A stretch of DNA of 64,000 bases. Source: Misgurnus anguillicaudatus (Eukaryota > Chordata > Actinopteri > Cypriniformes > Cobitidae). The stretch is taken from contig NC_073358.2 of NCBI RefSeq assembly GCF_027580225.2, positions 8,437,501 through 8,501,500 on the forward strand, in the 5' to 3' direction. Under the pieces are notes generated by a model. The model saw only the letters and a list, made by a program, of their open reading frames with translations, did no database searches and had not been told where the DNA came from. Shown here one piece after another: positions 1 to 21,132 of the stretch. The translations under genes were made by a program, and so were the position numbers. Position 1 is the stretch's first letter, and each line of letters opens with the position of its first letter.

Positions 1-1818
1 GACTGAATTCTTGAATACAGCAGCTGTAAACAATATCCACTCATTTTGGCAATGGGTAGGCACCCATTACACCATGCTGAAGGCTAGTGTAACTTTAAAG
101 GTGCCATAGAATAAAAACTGTATTTACATAGATGAATAATAAGAGTTCTGTACATGGTAATGACAAATCGTGAGCCTCAAACGCGTTGGTGTCCTCATTA
201 TTATGTTGACCTCATGCATGCAAGGCCAATCTCAACATAACACAGACTGTGATGTAACAGTCGAAGTGTACGCCCCAACATGTTTGTTAATGTGAGCTAC
301 TGGCTTGAGCCTCAGAGCAGAGCCAATCAGAGCAGAGCTCAACATTTATTATTCATGACTCTACCAAATAGGGCAAAAATAGACCATATCATTCAAAGGA
401 CAAACCCTAGGGTTGTAAATGGACATGAACAAAAACTTTCTGGATTTGCACTTACATACCGTCTATGTAAATATCAAAGAACAATTTAACATGCTATTTT
501 AATGCATTCTTTGGCACCATTATTTGTCAGTAATATTGCCCAAAGTGTAGTAGCTTGTAATGCCGTTTGTTACAATCACAATGCTAATAGTTAACAAACA
601 ATGCTAAGATAGACCTACTTTGCAGGTTCAGAAAGGCATCTAATGTTTCACCATCTCTCAGGAATAACAAACCAAACAGTACATATAGGATTACTGGATA
701 CACTTAAACATTGCTGTCAACGCTGCTTTGTGTTACATTAGATTAATAAGTTAGCCCATCATCTCGACAATGGTTTCCATAGGGGTAAAACATGTTACTT
801 AAAGATCAAAGACTAGATAGATGTGTCCTAGGGCAAAATCGTGTATATTTGCTGGGAGATTTATTATTTATTTATTTATTTGAATTCACCCAATTTGGAA
901 ATTGATAATCTTTGTTTTAACATAAGTGTTATGTTGATGCCCTCATCGGGGCTAAATGTGTCTCCAACACTCAACTGACAGAAAAAAACGGTCAAAAAAT
1001 AGTCCCAAGCTGCCACTAGGGCAGTACCCATTAAAAAAATCCTAATATGCACTCTTTAGATACAGAAATTGGGTACCAGTGTTTTCCCTTTGTGATACTA
1101 ATATTAACACTTTAGTTGCAAACGTGTACTTTTTAAAATGGGTACCGCCCCGATGATTGCTGGAAACCATTTTTACTAACAGTGTATAGGCTAATGTAAA
1201 TCATATAACCTTAAAATAGTAGAGCTTATCAGTGCAAATATCATCTTTCTTGGTTACCAGATCTGTGATCGAGGTTATAGAATAATGGATGGGAGAATAA
1301 TAAAAACTTTCACAAAAGCATGACATTGGAAACTAGACTCTTTCTCGAGGTGAGGTTGTCTTGATTTCATCCTTTGTCTTGGTTTCTCACACACCATTGT
1401 GTCACTGGAACCCAACATGTTTAAATCCCCATCCACAGCTACATATCATTTTTTACCACTCCCTGTAAACTTGTACTTCGTTCAGCAGACCACCTAATAT
1501 CATATATGTTTTGTCTCAATGTTTGACTTTGTGCTATGCTTAAATGACCCGCTCTCTTGCGACTCGTCTTATAGAATGAGACCTAGAGAAGTGAAGAAGA
1601 AACAATATCAGTGCATAAACTTCACAAAAAAAAAATAATAATAATATTTACACAACTTTGTAGTACCATCATTATATGAACACTTTTTTGCCAAAATAGC
1701 AAAATAAAAAGTTTTAGTGGTGTAAACCACTAGACACTGGTCAAGAAATTTGCATTTAAGCCACAATATGTAAGGTTTGTGTAATAAAATATCCAAAAAC
1801 CATTTGCGTGGTGTGATA
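1..1818. other. Intergenic DNA, no gene recognised
   Basis: I see no coding exon or RNA gene here. The only recognisable piece is around 990-1170, a fragment containing 'gggcagtaccc' and 'gggtaccgcccc' that resembles the repeat at 14.59-15.17 kb, so it is probably an old MITE. Short open frames in this stretch have no family resemblance and AT-rich composition. Confidence 0.6.
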
Positions 1819-1820
1819 TA

Positions 1821-3306
<1,486 letters not shown>

Positions 3307-3990
3307 TATTTAATGCACTTGTGTACTTGCATTATTCAAAAAGTTCCCAAGGATTTATAAATCCAGAGAAACTCCTGTTTTAAATAATGGCTTATCCATT
3401 GTCTCCTTAAATTGTTGCCTATCTAGACTTAATATCCTTGCTTTCCTTGGTTTCCGGTTGTAGAAACACGGTTGGACAAATGTTGAATTGGCGGCAAACA
3501 CGCAGCTGTTTTGCCTGGCAACTAATTCATTACTATGTCATAAAATAATGTGATCAAACTTACAGGTAACAAAAGATTCATTCTTTACATCATCCATGAA
3601 CATGATTAGCAAATTCCATACGTCTTTGGATGGGGAAAACAACATCTCCCATCGTTCCACTCTCCTTTATAACCTCGTTAAGCTTTGCCTTTGTAATTGT
3701 ATTATTGTGTAATAGCGACCTCTATTGGTGAAAATCCTACATATTGTGGCTTTAAGTAAGCAAAATGCATATCTGACATCTTAGAACTTTATTCTTAGTT
3801 TAAAAGTTTTCTTAAATGTAAAACTACCACAAAATCAAAATTATAATTTTAGAGAAAATCTCTATTAGATATTTAAAGAATACATCAATGCTTTGTTCAA
3901 CAACTGCCTTCAATATTCCCTTTCTAAGAAAAACCATGAAAAATTCAATAAAAAATGACACATTACTACTTTTAATAATTTGAATCAATG

Positions 3991-3996
3991 TTTATT
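3991..3996 (-). promoter_or_regulatory. Poly(A) signal of the keratin gene
   Basis: AATAAA on the minus strand, 75 bp downstream of the keratin stop codon (4071-4073), at normal distance for a short 3' UTR. Confidence 0.6.
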
Positions 3997-4070
3997 CACT
4001 TCTTGGCAAAATGAACAGCTCACTGGTCTTGTGAAGAATATGGACGTTCAGTGTCACTTGTGAGCCAAAC

Positions 4071-11062
<6,992 letters not shown>

Positions 11063-11585
11063 GGTGCCACCAAAGGAGCTTTCTTCGTGTGTGCCGATGG
11101 GGAAGAAATATTAACAGTTTGTTAGTTAAACTGACATGAGCTCAGAATGACTATTTCTTTAGTTTTGGACAGTTGGTTTACAACCTTTTGTTTAACACTT
11201 CACAATGAGGTGGTACCCGTAAACATTAGTCAATGCATAAGCTAACGTGAACAATTTCAGCATTTACTAATACATTTTTTAAATTTAAAGTTGGGTTAAC
11301 GTAAGTTAAGGTACAATGAATAATTTATGAACTAAGATTAACAAAGATTAATAAATGCTGAAAAACTATATTGTTCATTGTTAGCTAATGCATTTACTAC
11401 TGTTAACAAATACAACCATATTGGAAAGTGTTAACGCCTTTTGTGATATTCTGCTATATATTTGCATATTTGGTTGTTGCGGTTAGTTGATAAAAAATAG
11501 CATTTTCATTTCAAAGTCAAATATATAACTTGTTTGCACATCAAGAAGAACAGAAATATCATAGAATTTAAAATGAGTACTTACA

Positions 11586-11625
11586 AATATCTCAGATTTA
11601 TCGCAAAGCCTGTGTATTGTTTTGT
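11586..11625 (-). promoter_or_regulatory. Probable keratin 5' UTR exon
   Basis: About 25 bp below a TATA box, this minus-strand segment ends at a good donor (ATATTT|GTAAGTAC, intron starting at about 11585). It would join an acceptor just above the ATG at 11062 (the 'cacgaag' region, 11083-11090). The boundaries are inferred, not proven. Confidence 0.4.
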
Positions 11626-11643
11626 CCTGGGAGGAGCTGGTAG

Positions 11644-11651
11644 CTTTTATA
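11644..11651 (-). promoter_or_regulatory. TATA box of the keratin promoter
   Basis: TATAAAAG on the minus strand, about 590 bp above the start codon and just ahead of a likely non-coding first exon with a consensus donor. Position and spacing fit a TATA-driven epithelial keratin promoter. Confidence 0.6.
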
Positions 11652-12644
11652 TGTAGTCGTTCGGATAAGATTCACCTGACAAGCTGTTGGCTATGGAAAT
11701 CTGTGACTAGCCAATCAGATCGCTTCACAGGTGAAAAGATATTACTTTGACTGAAACCAATAAAACACAATGCACTTGTCCCAAGGCGCTATATCCACAG
11801 GCTTAGCTGTTTTTTCTCTGACAAGAATAAACTCTGAAATGAAGTCGAAAATGTAGAAAAGTGATACTTTAAATAGGATATACTTTTGCTTCTTGAAATG
11901 CTGACCAGAGGAATTTAAGCCAGTAAGACATACAGGGACAGGGTTTAAATTAATCCATAGGTCTTAGTCATATTAGGACATTTATAGGTTTTAAAAACCA
12001 TACCTTACAAAAACAGTACTGCATGAGACAAAACAATGTTTTTAAATGAAGGCAGCTCAAACATGCATTTTAGTCTGGGACTAGGATAAACCCTGTCCGG
12101 GAAACCGCCCCGTAGTTAACAAAATTGATAATTACAGTTTACAATTGAAGTGACTTCATAGCCACCATGGGACAGGACATAGTGTTATGATCATTGCCCC
12201 ATTTTTTCTCTGAATCTTGTGTTACCTGATTTCCTCTAGAGAAGGTAAAAGTCCTTTCTGTACACTGACACCATTCAGCGAGGGTACAATGAGATGTAAT
12301 GTGAGAGCTGGGCTTCACATGGAGACGGTCCTCTGCTTTACCAGCCAGAGAGAACCTCGAACAATGAGGATAGACAGTGAGACCAGAAAGGGAAAACTCC
12401 TGAGAAATTGTTTAGAGATGAATTTGAGCAAAACAACTGGTTAAATTCACACTATTATTATTATTATTATTGTTGTTGTACAATTATTATAATATTACTT
12501 TGTAAAAGGTGAAAAGTTGGGTCAACTTTAAAAATTACTTAAACATATGAAACCAATTTAAGTGAAAAATTTAAGGTGAAAGCATGTAATTTTTATCAGT
12601 TAAAGTAAAACACCACCGTTTTTCAATATTTTAATACATTCTTC

Positions 12645-13763
12645 ACTCTAAAAACAAACGGTGCTATATAGCACCAAAAGTGGTTCTTTGCTCGTAATCA
12701 TAGAAGAACCGTTTTAAGTGCCATATAACACCGGTGAAGCACCTGTATAGCACCTGTGTAGAACCATATAGGGGCCATATAGCACCACATATGGTTCTAC
12801 ATAGCACTATATGGTTCTACACAGGTGCTTCACTCGTGCTTCACCAGTGCTATATGGCACTAAAAACGGTTCTTCTTTGATTACGAGCAAAGAACCACTT
12901 TTGGTGCTATATGGGTGATTCTCACGAAAACTTGGTTTTAAAAATGTCAAGCATGAAAATGTAAAAATTGCTTAAATTTACTTTTTTTCCCACCAGACAT
13001 TGAAAAACAAAGTCTGGAGTAAATGGGAACATTAATTTAAAAACTTTTACTTATCATTTAACACATTTTGTAACATAATTAAAAAAATTAGTCCTAAAAA
13101 ATCTCATTAACGCAACAGTCAGAAAACATCAACACTGACATATTAATTAAATTAACATTTAATAAGCATCTGTTGCAGTAATGATAATCAAAGTGTCGTG
13201 TAAGCATTCTGACAAGACAATTAACTGTAAAAAAATGATCTTACCTGGTAGCCATCTTGAAGTAACTGGTCCATGTTCTTGGTCACTCAAAATCAAACTT
13301 TATTAAAATTCTGTATGTGTGCTTAAACTGTTCTCAAAAAGTGTTGCGGAGGATGAGAACATCAGGCATGGACACATCATTTTCCTAATTTTTCTTCATT
13401 ATTATTATACATGAATATTCAGTAAATATTTTTTCTGTCATCTAAAGTAGTCTAGCAAAACATCCATTTATTTTTTTTCTTAATATTTTTGTGTTAATTT
13501 GATTAAATTACAACATAACACATTTTCAAACACAGCCGGACACATTGCGGTAATGAGAATTTCAGCAGAAAATGAGATAAAATTTCCAATTATAAATTCT
13601 TATGTTGAAATCACACATTGTGCAAGGTAGAACACAATATTGTGTTAATTCTGATGCTTTTTAATGTTACAATATTAAACATTTTAAAGCTAAAATCATT
13701 AGTGCCGTGGTGTTTCAATGGTTTCGTGAGAATCACCCATATAGCACCGTTTGTTTTTAGAGT
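12645..13763. mobile_element. Palindromic MITE (ACTCTAAAAACAAACGG termini)
   Basis: The ends ACTCTAAAAACAAACGGTGC and GCACCGTTTGTTTTTAGAGT are exact complements. Without the nested insertion the element is about 293 bp and almost entirely palindromic, built of repeated 'gtgctatatagcacc' and 'ggttct' blocks. No coding content. Confidence 0.85.
12913..13738. mobile_element. 826-bp element nested in the palindromic MITE
   Basis: It has exact 17-bp inverted termini GGGTGATTCTCACGAAA / TTTCGTGAGAATCACCC. It is flanked by ATAT (12909-12912 and 13739-13742), and removing it plus one ATAT restores the host palindrome 'gctatatagc'. No transposase frame. Confidence 0.88.
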
Positions 13764-14589
13764 ATACCTCAACTTTACGAATTAATACATATCTATCTTT
13801 TTTCAATGGGTGCACTTTTAATCTACAGCGCCTCGTAAATGTGTTAGCATTTAGCCTAGCCCCATTCATTCCTATGGCTCCAAACAGGGATGAATTTAGA
13901 AGCCACCAAACACTTCCATGTTTTTTCTATTGAAAGACTGTTACACGAGTAGTTACATGAGTAAGTATGGTGGCACAAAATAAAACTTTTGTTTGGAGCC
14001 ATAGGAATGAATGGGGCTAGGCTAAATGCTAACACATTCACAAAGTGCTTTACAAAGATAAAAAGTGTACGTATTGAAAAAAGATGGGTATGTATTAATT
14101 CATAAGTTGAGGTAAGAACATAGTAAAATATTTAAAAAATAGAGGTGTTTTCCTTTAAAGTAATTTTTAAAGTTGATCCAACTTTTCACTTTTTACAGTA
14201 TAGTGTACAATTATTGTCGATCGGATTATACAATTGTCAGATAGGATTCATTTTTTATGGTGCATGTCCAAAAAGTGCCATGGTAAATCCATTGCTTTTG
14301 GACATCATGATAATACTGCGTTCCTCATGGAAATAGTAAATTTTTTGTACCATGTTATTATGTAAATACAGTGATTATGGTAATCATTTGTAAGTCAAAT
14401 GCATAAATGTTATAAAATGTAATTTAGTAATTATAGGAAGACTTTAAAAGAGTTTTTTTATACTCTGCTTTATGCATGTGAAAAGTAAATACCCCCAACA
14501 GTAATAATACACGCCCCAACAGCACATACTTACTACAAACAAGCTCCATCATGTGGACTTAAATTAAATTGCACACCTTCCTGCGTGCT

Positions 14590-14875
14590 AGCTGTCACTG
14601 GGGCAGTACCCTTTAAAAAGTTCCTAATATGTAACATTTAGGAACAGATTTGTGTACATTTGGTACCAATATTATTCCTTTTAAAGTACTAATATAAACT
14701 TTTTACATGCAAAAAGTGCATATTAAAATATAAATACAAAAAAATCATATTTATATTGATCTAATAGTCTGTTTAATTTAGGAACTTTTTAAAGCTTTTT
14801 TTTAAACTTTTTGTTTCATAAGTCTTAGTTGAAAAAAAAATCAGTTTATAAATAAATGTAAATATAAATGTGTTG

Positions 14876-14943
<68 letters not shown>

Positions 14944-15180
14944 ATAATTAGTGTTATGTAAAAAAGTGTCAAAATGTGTACCGCAGCTGTCACTGGGGCT
15001 GCCCCCTTTCAAAACTTTTTGCTTTGCACCTAAAAGTTATTAATATCTGAAAGGTACACTTTATAACAATACCAAATATATACATATCTGTACCTAATGG
15101 TACAAATTACAATCTATTAGAACTGGTATTGCCGCAGTCACAGCTGGGGTACATATTTTGATAATTTTTACTAACAGTAT
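14590..15180. repeat. Two MITE copies around a TA microsatellite
   Basis: 'agctgtcactggggcagtac' at about 14590 and 'gcagctgtcactggggctgc' at about 14983 start two related AT-rich repeats that share 'taaaaagttcc' and 'ggtac' blocks. Similar sequence occurs at 990-1170. Confidence 0.55.
14880..14936. repeat. (TA)n microsatellite
   Basis: An uninterrupted run of about 28 TA units. Confidence 0.97.
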
Positions 15181-16445
15181 ACGTGAGAATTACACTTTGG
15201 TCTCAGACACTGTGGGGTGTGCAAGGATATTTGCTTTTGTGACAGTGAGGTCAATAGAAATATGACGCTATTGTGACAGCTTTTCTTTGACTGAACAACA
15301 GTGACCTATACCGGCGGAAAGCTTTCATTTTAAAAGATGAAAGTTTGTGCGGCCAGAAGTGATGATTGTGAAAGGGAAAATTGAAAGAACCCAAGGGGAT
15401 ATACAGTAAACTCATGAAATGCAACTCGGGCCAGAACAAAGAGAAAAGCTATTGATGAGAGTCACAACGCAATTTTCCCAAAGCACCATCCGCAGACTAC
15501 GCCAACCTATTTTTAAGTCAAAATGAAAGCAGAAAATGTAGAAAAAAGTTCATTATGCACTATTTTTTTATTTCCAGATAACTTAAATACAGTTTAAGCT
15601 AAAATAAATCGTTTGGACTATACAGATAAAAAACTTACTTAAATGAAACAAGCCATTTAAGTTTCAATTTTTGCCATTGTAATTTCTTGTAAAGCTGCAT
15701 TGTTGTAGTAAAACATAATGCTGTTCAAGTCAATAGAGCACTTTAATATATGTCAGTATTTAAAGAAAAATAGTGATGTGAATGCTGGGCAGAACAGTGG
15801 ATCAATACATCATGCAGTATTCAATGGTCACCATTAAATTGCTCACTGGATGGTCATTATTTGATTTTACGTTTGATAAACTGGGGTTGCCATTAAACAC
15901 AATGTTAAAATTGGAGACCTTCAACCTCTGCTGCAATCACTACATACCAATGAATGTACATGAATAGAGAACAGTAATGGCGGGATTATATTGAGTCAGT
16001 ATGAACTGTGAGAATTGATATTTATTGACTGCAACAGAAAACAAGAATGTTTTTGGAGAGAAAGAAGATATATGTTACATAAGCATAAGAACTAAAAAGG
16101 TTTTTTACCTTTATCATTTGTTTTACCTGCTTAAAAGAGACAAACAAGACGTTTTAAGATAAAGGGTTTACTAACAATTGTTTAAAATGTTATTACTGTA
16201 CATCTTATGTTATCTTTATTTACAATGTCTGTTGTGAAGTCATGTTGTTAAGTCATTCCAATGATTCCAATGATCCTTTTTGCCTTATGTTAACACATTG
16301 TCTAATGTCTACACACTTGTTAATACACTTTAATTACCACAAACTACTGCCAAAACAATTTTACTGTGGTTCAGTTGTGCTATGGGAACTATGTACATTG
16401 CAAACAAACAAATAATAAAACGCGTATCCCTTTATACTTCAAAAT

Positions 16446-16857
16446 TTAAAGATGCACTGTGAAACTTTTTTGTTAAAGGAAAACAACACCTTTTTTTATA
16501 TTTTACTCTGTTCTTACCTCAACTTAGACAAATTAATACAACCCTATCTTTATTCAATGCATGCACTTAATCTTTGTACAGCGCCTCGTGAATGTGTTAG
16601 CATTTAGCCTAGCCCCATTCATTCCTTAGGATCCAAACAGGGATGAATTTAGAAGCCACCAAACACTTCCACGTTTTCCTATTATAAGACTCTTACATGA
16701 GTAGTTACACAAGTGGTTTTATGATTTTTTTCTATAGAGGGCGTTTCCCTGCATTGTCTCAGATGACAACATATTTGTAGTGTTGCGGCTGAGCTGTAAG
16801 TTGCAATTTACAATCTCACCACTAGATGCCGCTTAAATTTACACAGTGGACCTTTAA
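16446..16857. repeat. MITE carrying a half-foldback insertion
   Basis: The ends are 'ttaaagatgcactgtg' and 'acacagtggacctttaa', the same family as 36991-37359. It is interrupted at about 16483-16730 by one arm of the foldback family seen at 13765-14155 ('gtgttagcatttagcctagc'). Confidence 0.65.
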
Positions 16858-16946
16858 CACAAAAACACAGATCTCAGTGGAAGGGAACATAGTAAAGATG
16901 CTGAAATAAGAGGACACTGTTGAGACGTTTGTGTCAGTACGTCTCA

Positions 16947-18061
16947 CAGTGGCGGTTCTACACGGAGGCCAAGGGTGGCCCGTGCCTCTGTAGACAAGTC
17001 CCTGGCCACCCCTGTGGCCACCCCGTGCTGACCAAATAAAAAAGTATACATTTATTTTGATTTTACACGCGAGCGCCAAAAGCGGAACTAATCCGGCGCA
17101 TAACGTTCTAAACGGGCAAATTAGAGCGGCGCACCCAACCACTGTAGCTGGCTGCGGGTGCTGGGTGCTCCTCAGCGAGTGTCTCAATTTGTTCCCAATT
17201 TCCCGATGTTGAGAATGTGTATGGAGGTTTGGGCACTGGTAAGGACTCTGGCTCACTTGACATTGGGACACTGTTCACTTGTTCTCCTGTGACGTGGCTG
17301 CTTAATATCGTTGTGATCATTCACAGCTGTTACTCATCAACAACCGGCAAAACCAACATATCTCTAAATTTTTAAAGTTTACACATTGTAAAAAGCGCTG
17401 TAATTATGCTCTTACATATGCATGCATAAAATTGGAGGAATATAATTAAATGTGTCATGTAAAAATGTTTACAATTTAAAATAAATATTATTTTAAATAT
17501 TGATTAGATTGTGGTCCCTAACTGTCTAGCAATGTGTATTTATATGTAAACTAAAACAAACGTTTGTCTTTATAAAAGTTTGCATTTCATAAAGTTTATT
17601 GAGTAGGCTCGCATGATTTTCGGTTGGGGGGCTTTAGAAAAGAGCCCAGCTCCCCTTTTGCACCTGCACTCACTCTTGTATAAAATAAAGATTTATATGA
17701 TTGTAAAGTAAGATAAAGTTTATGGGGCAGTTTCCCGGAAAGGGATTAGACTAGTCCTAGTCTAAAATAAATGTAAGAGCTGTCCAAACTGAAAACAACT
17801 TGCAATGCCATATTTTAAAATACACCAGTGCCCTTTGTTTTGCTTCAAAATGCACACAAGTAATGTATTTAGTAAGGCATGTTTGTTAAACCTAGTTATA
17901 TTTCCTAATTAAACTAAGGCCTAGTCCTGTCTTAAAATAATTCCTGTAACCGCCCCTATAAACTTTAAATATAATTTCTTGCCGTTTTTTTATGTGCCCC
18001 TCTGGTAAAACACTGGCCCCTACTTGGCCCCCCTAGTGAAATTTGTCTAGAACCGCCACTG
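16947..18061. mobile_element. hAT-type element inserted in the last exon of the LIM-homeobox gene
   Basis: The ends are CAGTGGCGGTTCTA and TAGAACCGCCACTG, flanked by an exact 8-bp duplication ACGTCTCA at 16939-16946 and 18062-18069. Both the inverted repeats and the 8-bp duplication are hAT hallmarks. It is non-autonomous, with no transposase recognisable in 1115 bp. Reading from the gene (minus strand), the element supplies the last nine codons and the stop. Confidence 0.93.
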
Positions 18062-20282
18062 ACGTCTCAGGTCGATGTGAGGGTAAGAAGAAAAGGTTTT
18101 CTGACATCAGGGTCATTTCAGATGTCTGTTGAGGAATTCTGTCATGAACTGGGTTCCTCTTCTGTCTGGCTCTACAGTTTTGAAACCAAACCTGTAACAG
18201 TTCAATATTAGTCATTAAAATTGACTTGAGTAACAAGTAGCAAGCCATTGACCGTAAAGCATTTGTAGAAGCCCGAGTATAACACATCCTAAGCATATTG
18301 TTTTGTACCTGTATAACTCTTCTGCTTAGTCCAGTCATATCTGCCAGCCTCTGTAGGGTCTGTGCATCAGGATTTTTATCTCGGATAAACTGATTCTGCA
18401 TAACCTGCATATATAAAACACATGTACCAAACTTTTCAGATGCATGTATACTGTAAAGATATCTATGGCCTGTTGCATGATGAAGCTTTATTATTATTAC
18501 TGGTAATGTTTGAACTTATCTACGTAAGACTAAAGACATGAATGGCTCTAGTACTATTTCAAGACAAGTGAGCATGGAGTTTAAAATCATTTTGTACCTG
18601 AAGCTGCTCTGAAGTGAATGAGGTACGAGGTCTTTTTGAAGTTTTGGGGATGCAGTCCATCGATAGGTCTCCATCTGAATGTATTCCATCCCCTGTTATG
18701 AAGTCAATAGTTTTTCACTTCAGATGTCTTATGTAAAACATAGTTTTCTGTTTGTTTTATTACAAGAAGAATTAGCTAGTAGTGTAGATGTTAGTATTTA
18801 TAATAAATATAATAAAGAAAAGCTGATTGTAACTTTTATCTATGTAATCATCAAACTCTTTTATTACAAAGGTGTATAATAAAACTAGATTTATACTTCT
18901 AAGAATAATTGCAGTCATTATGAAAAAAAAAACAATATTACCATGGTCTGACATACGCTGTAAATTCACCACCATTACTTCGTAGTGAAGGCGACAGAGA
19001 ACTTGGTTCTCCACCAAGCCAAACTCTTCCCCTGTAGACAGCTGCCTTTTACAAGACACGCACGCAAAACAGGCAAGATGATAGATGTCGCTTCTCGCCC
19101 GCCGAATCCAGTCATTCGCACTGACTGGATGTTGACATCGAGCACATTTAATGCCAAAAGCACTGAAAAGGAATATATGGCTTGAAAAGTTTCTACTTTG
19201 TTTAAAGAATAAATCTTTCAAATAACAAAGATTTACACTTAATCCTGTTTAATATGGCTCCTAATGTTTCATTTTATCTTTTAGGCATCAGGGATTGTTT
19301 GCACCTTTTGTAATAGTTATGCATGAGCCTCCCAATTGTTTTTAATGTGAAAAGATGAATCTCAGCAGTCACTGTTTAAAAGGGGTCAAAAATGCAGAGG
19401 ATGCTGGAAAAGCAAAGATTGTTTAAACCTATGAAGACTCAAATTACACCAGATATGTTCCTATCACAAAATATATAAAACAGCACAATATTAAGAATCA
19501 ATATGTAAGCTTATACTGTAGGACCTGTATGAAGTAAAAACCATTGGCTTCAAGAAATCACGAGCTAATGTACAAATAACTTCATGATTTTACCTTATAT
19601 AATCCGTTTTACAGAAAATATCCATATTTTTGATGAAGCAGCTGTCATGCTGACCCAAAGAAACCTCACACACTGAGCACTGCAAACATTTTAAATGCCA
19701 GGTTAAACCATTCACCTGCAAAAAAAAATGTAAAAAATTAAATATTATACATTCTTCGGCATTAATACATATTTAAATTTAAACGTATCTATATCAGGTA
19801 ACATACAATGAAACATGAAGAAACAATGAGCAACTGGTTTATCATATTATTGGTAATGGCTGAGATGTTTACCTGGTGAGTGAAACTTTATTGTAAAGTG
19901 TTAACATTCTGTTCAATAAATGTACAGGTGAAGTGTCATTCGCACCTTCAGCAGGTGGCGATCCACAATTCGGCGCGCGCAACGCGCGCAGGTGAATAAC
20001 GGGAAGGACAGCAATGATCTCCTTGATGGCACGTGTTCCCTCACACCTCGACAATGCCCGTTTAAAGCTGACTTTAGAGATATAATATTTAAAATATACA
20101 TACTATTTTGCGTGGTTAGTAAAAATCTTTTAGATGTTTTGATTCAGGCAAGATTATCATCATTCTATGTATGAATTACCCCCCCCCCCCAAAAAAAAAA
20201 AAAACTACAAGTACAACATAGGACGACTAATTATATTAGTTATAGACTTGTTAGTAATTATAATAGTGGATCAACTTACCAT
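18033..20282 (-). CDS. LIM-homeobox transcription factor, LHX6/LHX8 class, 7 exons
   Basis: Exons on the minus strand are 20282-20280 (ATG only), 20071-19946, 19715-19594, 19162-18942, 18692-18598, 18404-18309 and 18191-18033. All junctions are GT-AG and in phase, giving 273 residues. LIM1 starts at C29 ([15 protein letters not shown]) and LIM2 at C90 ([19 protein letters not shown]..., [15 protein letters not shown]). The homeodomain is about 176-235, with W223, F224, N226 and R228 of the recognition helix and the LHX6/8-typical [12 protein letters not shown] and WFQNCRAR strings. It should be a nuclear DNA-binding regulator working through LIM cofactors. 'MTGL' and proximity to ptgs1 favour LHX6, but the RQKRN ending and short N and C termini are divergent. 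The last nine residues (SVAVLDKFH) come from a hAT element. Confidence 0.93.
20179..20206. repeat. C-run followed by A-run
   Basis: A (C)11(A)13 homopolymer junction in the first intron of the LIM-homeobox gene. It is prone to length error. Confidence 0.8.
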
Positions 20283-20942
20283 TTCTGTGCGTAACAGTGC
20301 GCGTTGTTCTCAAGATATTTGCAGCAAATAGGCAAGATGTTACAATTTACAACCTGTGTCACCAAACGCTTTAAGCTTCTGAGTAAGACGAAATGCCACA
20401 CTTATATCAAAACAGATCCAATTACTGAATGATCGATTAGCTCGTGATCTTAACCTCTGGGACCTTCAGGATGATTATCATGTGTGTCATATAATAAGAG
20501 TTACGTCCATGTAATTGGGATGAGTTGAAAGGCTCATGATTGGAGACAGCCACGGTGTAAATTTAAACTGTCAGTCAAAGCTGTAAGGCCACTATTTAAG
20601 CACATATACAGCAAATTCAATAAAGGTAGATTTTTAAAGGAGTCATGCAGCATTTTGGCTTATTTGTGCTTAACAAATTCACAGCAAATAATTTACAAGC
20701 AGGTGGATAAAATTTGTTATGATTCTTCTTTAATGCAAGCAAATTATTTAACTTTGTTTTAACATTAGCAATAGCCTATATGGGTTTACAAATTTTATCA
20801 AAGATAAAAAACAAGTCCCCATAAAGATAATGCCTGTATTTTTTTCTTGTAGTGACATTTTTTGTGCCCAAGAGGAAGCAAGCTTATAAATCAAATCAAA
20901 GATGTTTATTTAAAAATCTTAAATTGTAGAATTTATTTTTGT

Positions 20943-21064
20943 GCGATTCTTTTCTGGTTTTTGGGCCATGCAACCAAGCAGGCTTGGAATAGCAGCAATC
21001 CCTCTGATGTGTTGCACTGAACTGTGAAGGGTCATAGTAATGTTGCTACATCACAGAAAATAGG
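20943..21064. repeat. Short duplicated segment, copy 1
   Basis: About 120 bp ('tttggaatagcagcaatccctctg...', 'gtgttgcactgaactgtgaa') repeated at 24686-24800 in the same orientation with few differences. Each copy is followed closely by a hAT-family insertion. Confidence 0.8.
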
Positions 21065-21097
21065 ACATGCATGGTTAGTTAAGGGGCGCGCGCGCGC

Positions 21098-21130
<33 letters not shown>

Positions 21131-21132
21131 TG

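Larger units (their letters stand above)
12490..14205. repeat. Stack of four nested inverted-repeat elements
   Basis: The outermost arms are 'gtgaaaagttgggtcaactt' (12509) and its complement near 14165-14190. Inside is a foldback whose right arm, 13990-14155, pairs with 13765-13890. Its left arm is interrupted by the element 12645-13763, which itself holds 12913-13738. Breaks in each outer element coincide with the ends of the next inner one, giving the order of insertion. Confidence 0.8.

Noticed and set aside
16822..17320. Minus-strand frames of 70-149 codons
   Set aside because: They lie in the hAT element and native 3' UTR, with no family features.
18306..18410. A 125-codon frame through the homeodomain and into the next intron
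   Set aside because: The part after VIQ is intron; the canonical donor at 18308 and acceptor at 18192 join to VWFQNCRAR.
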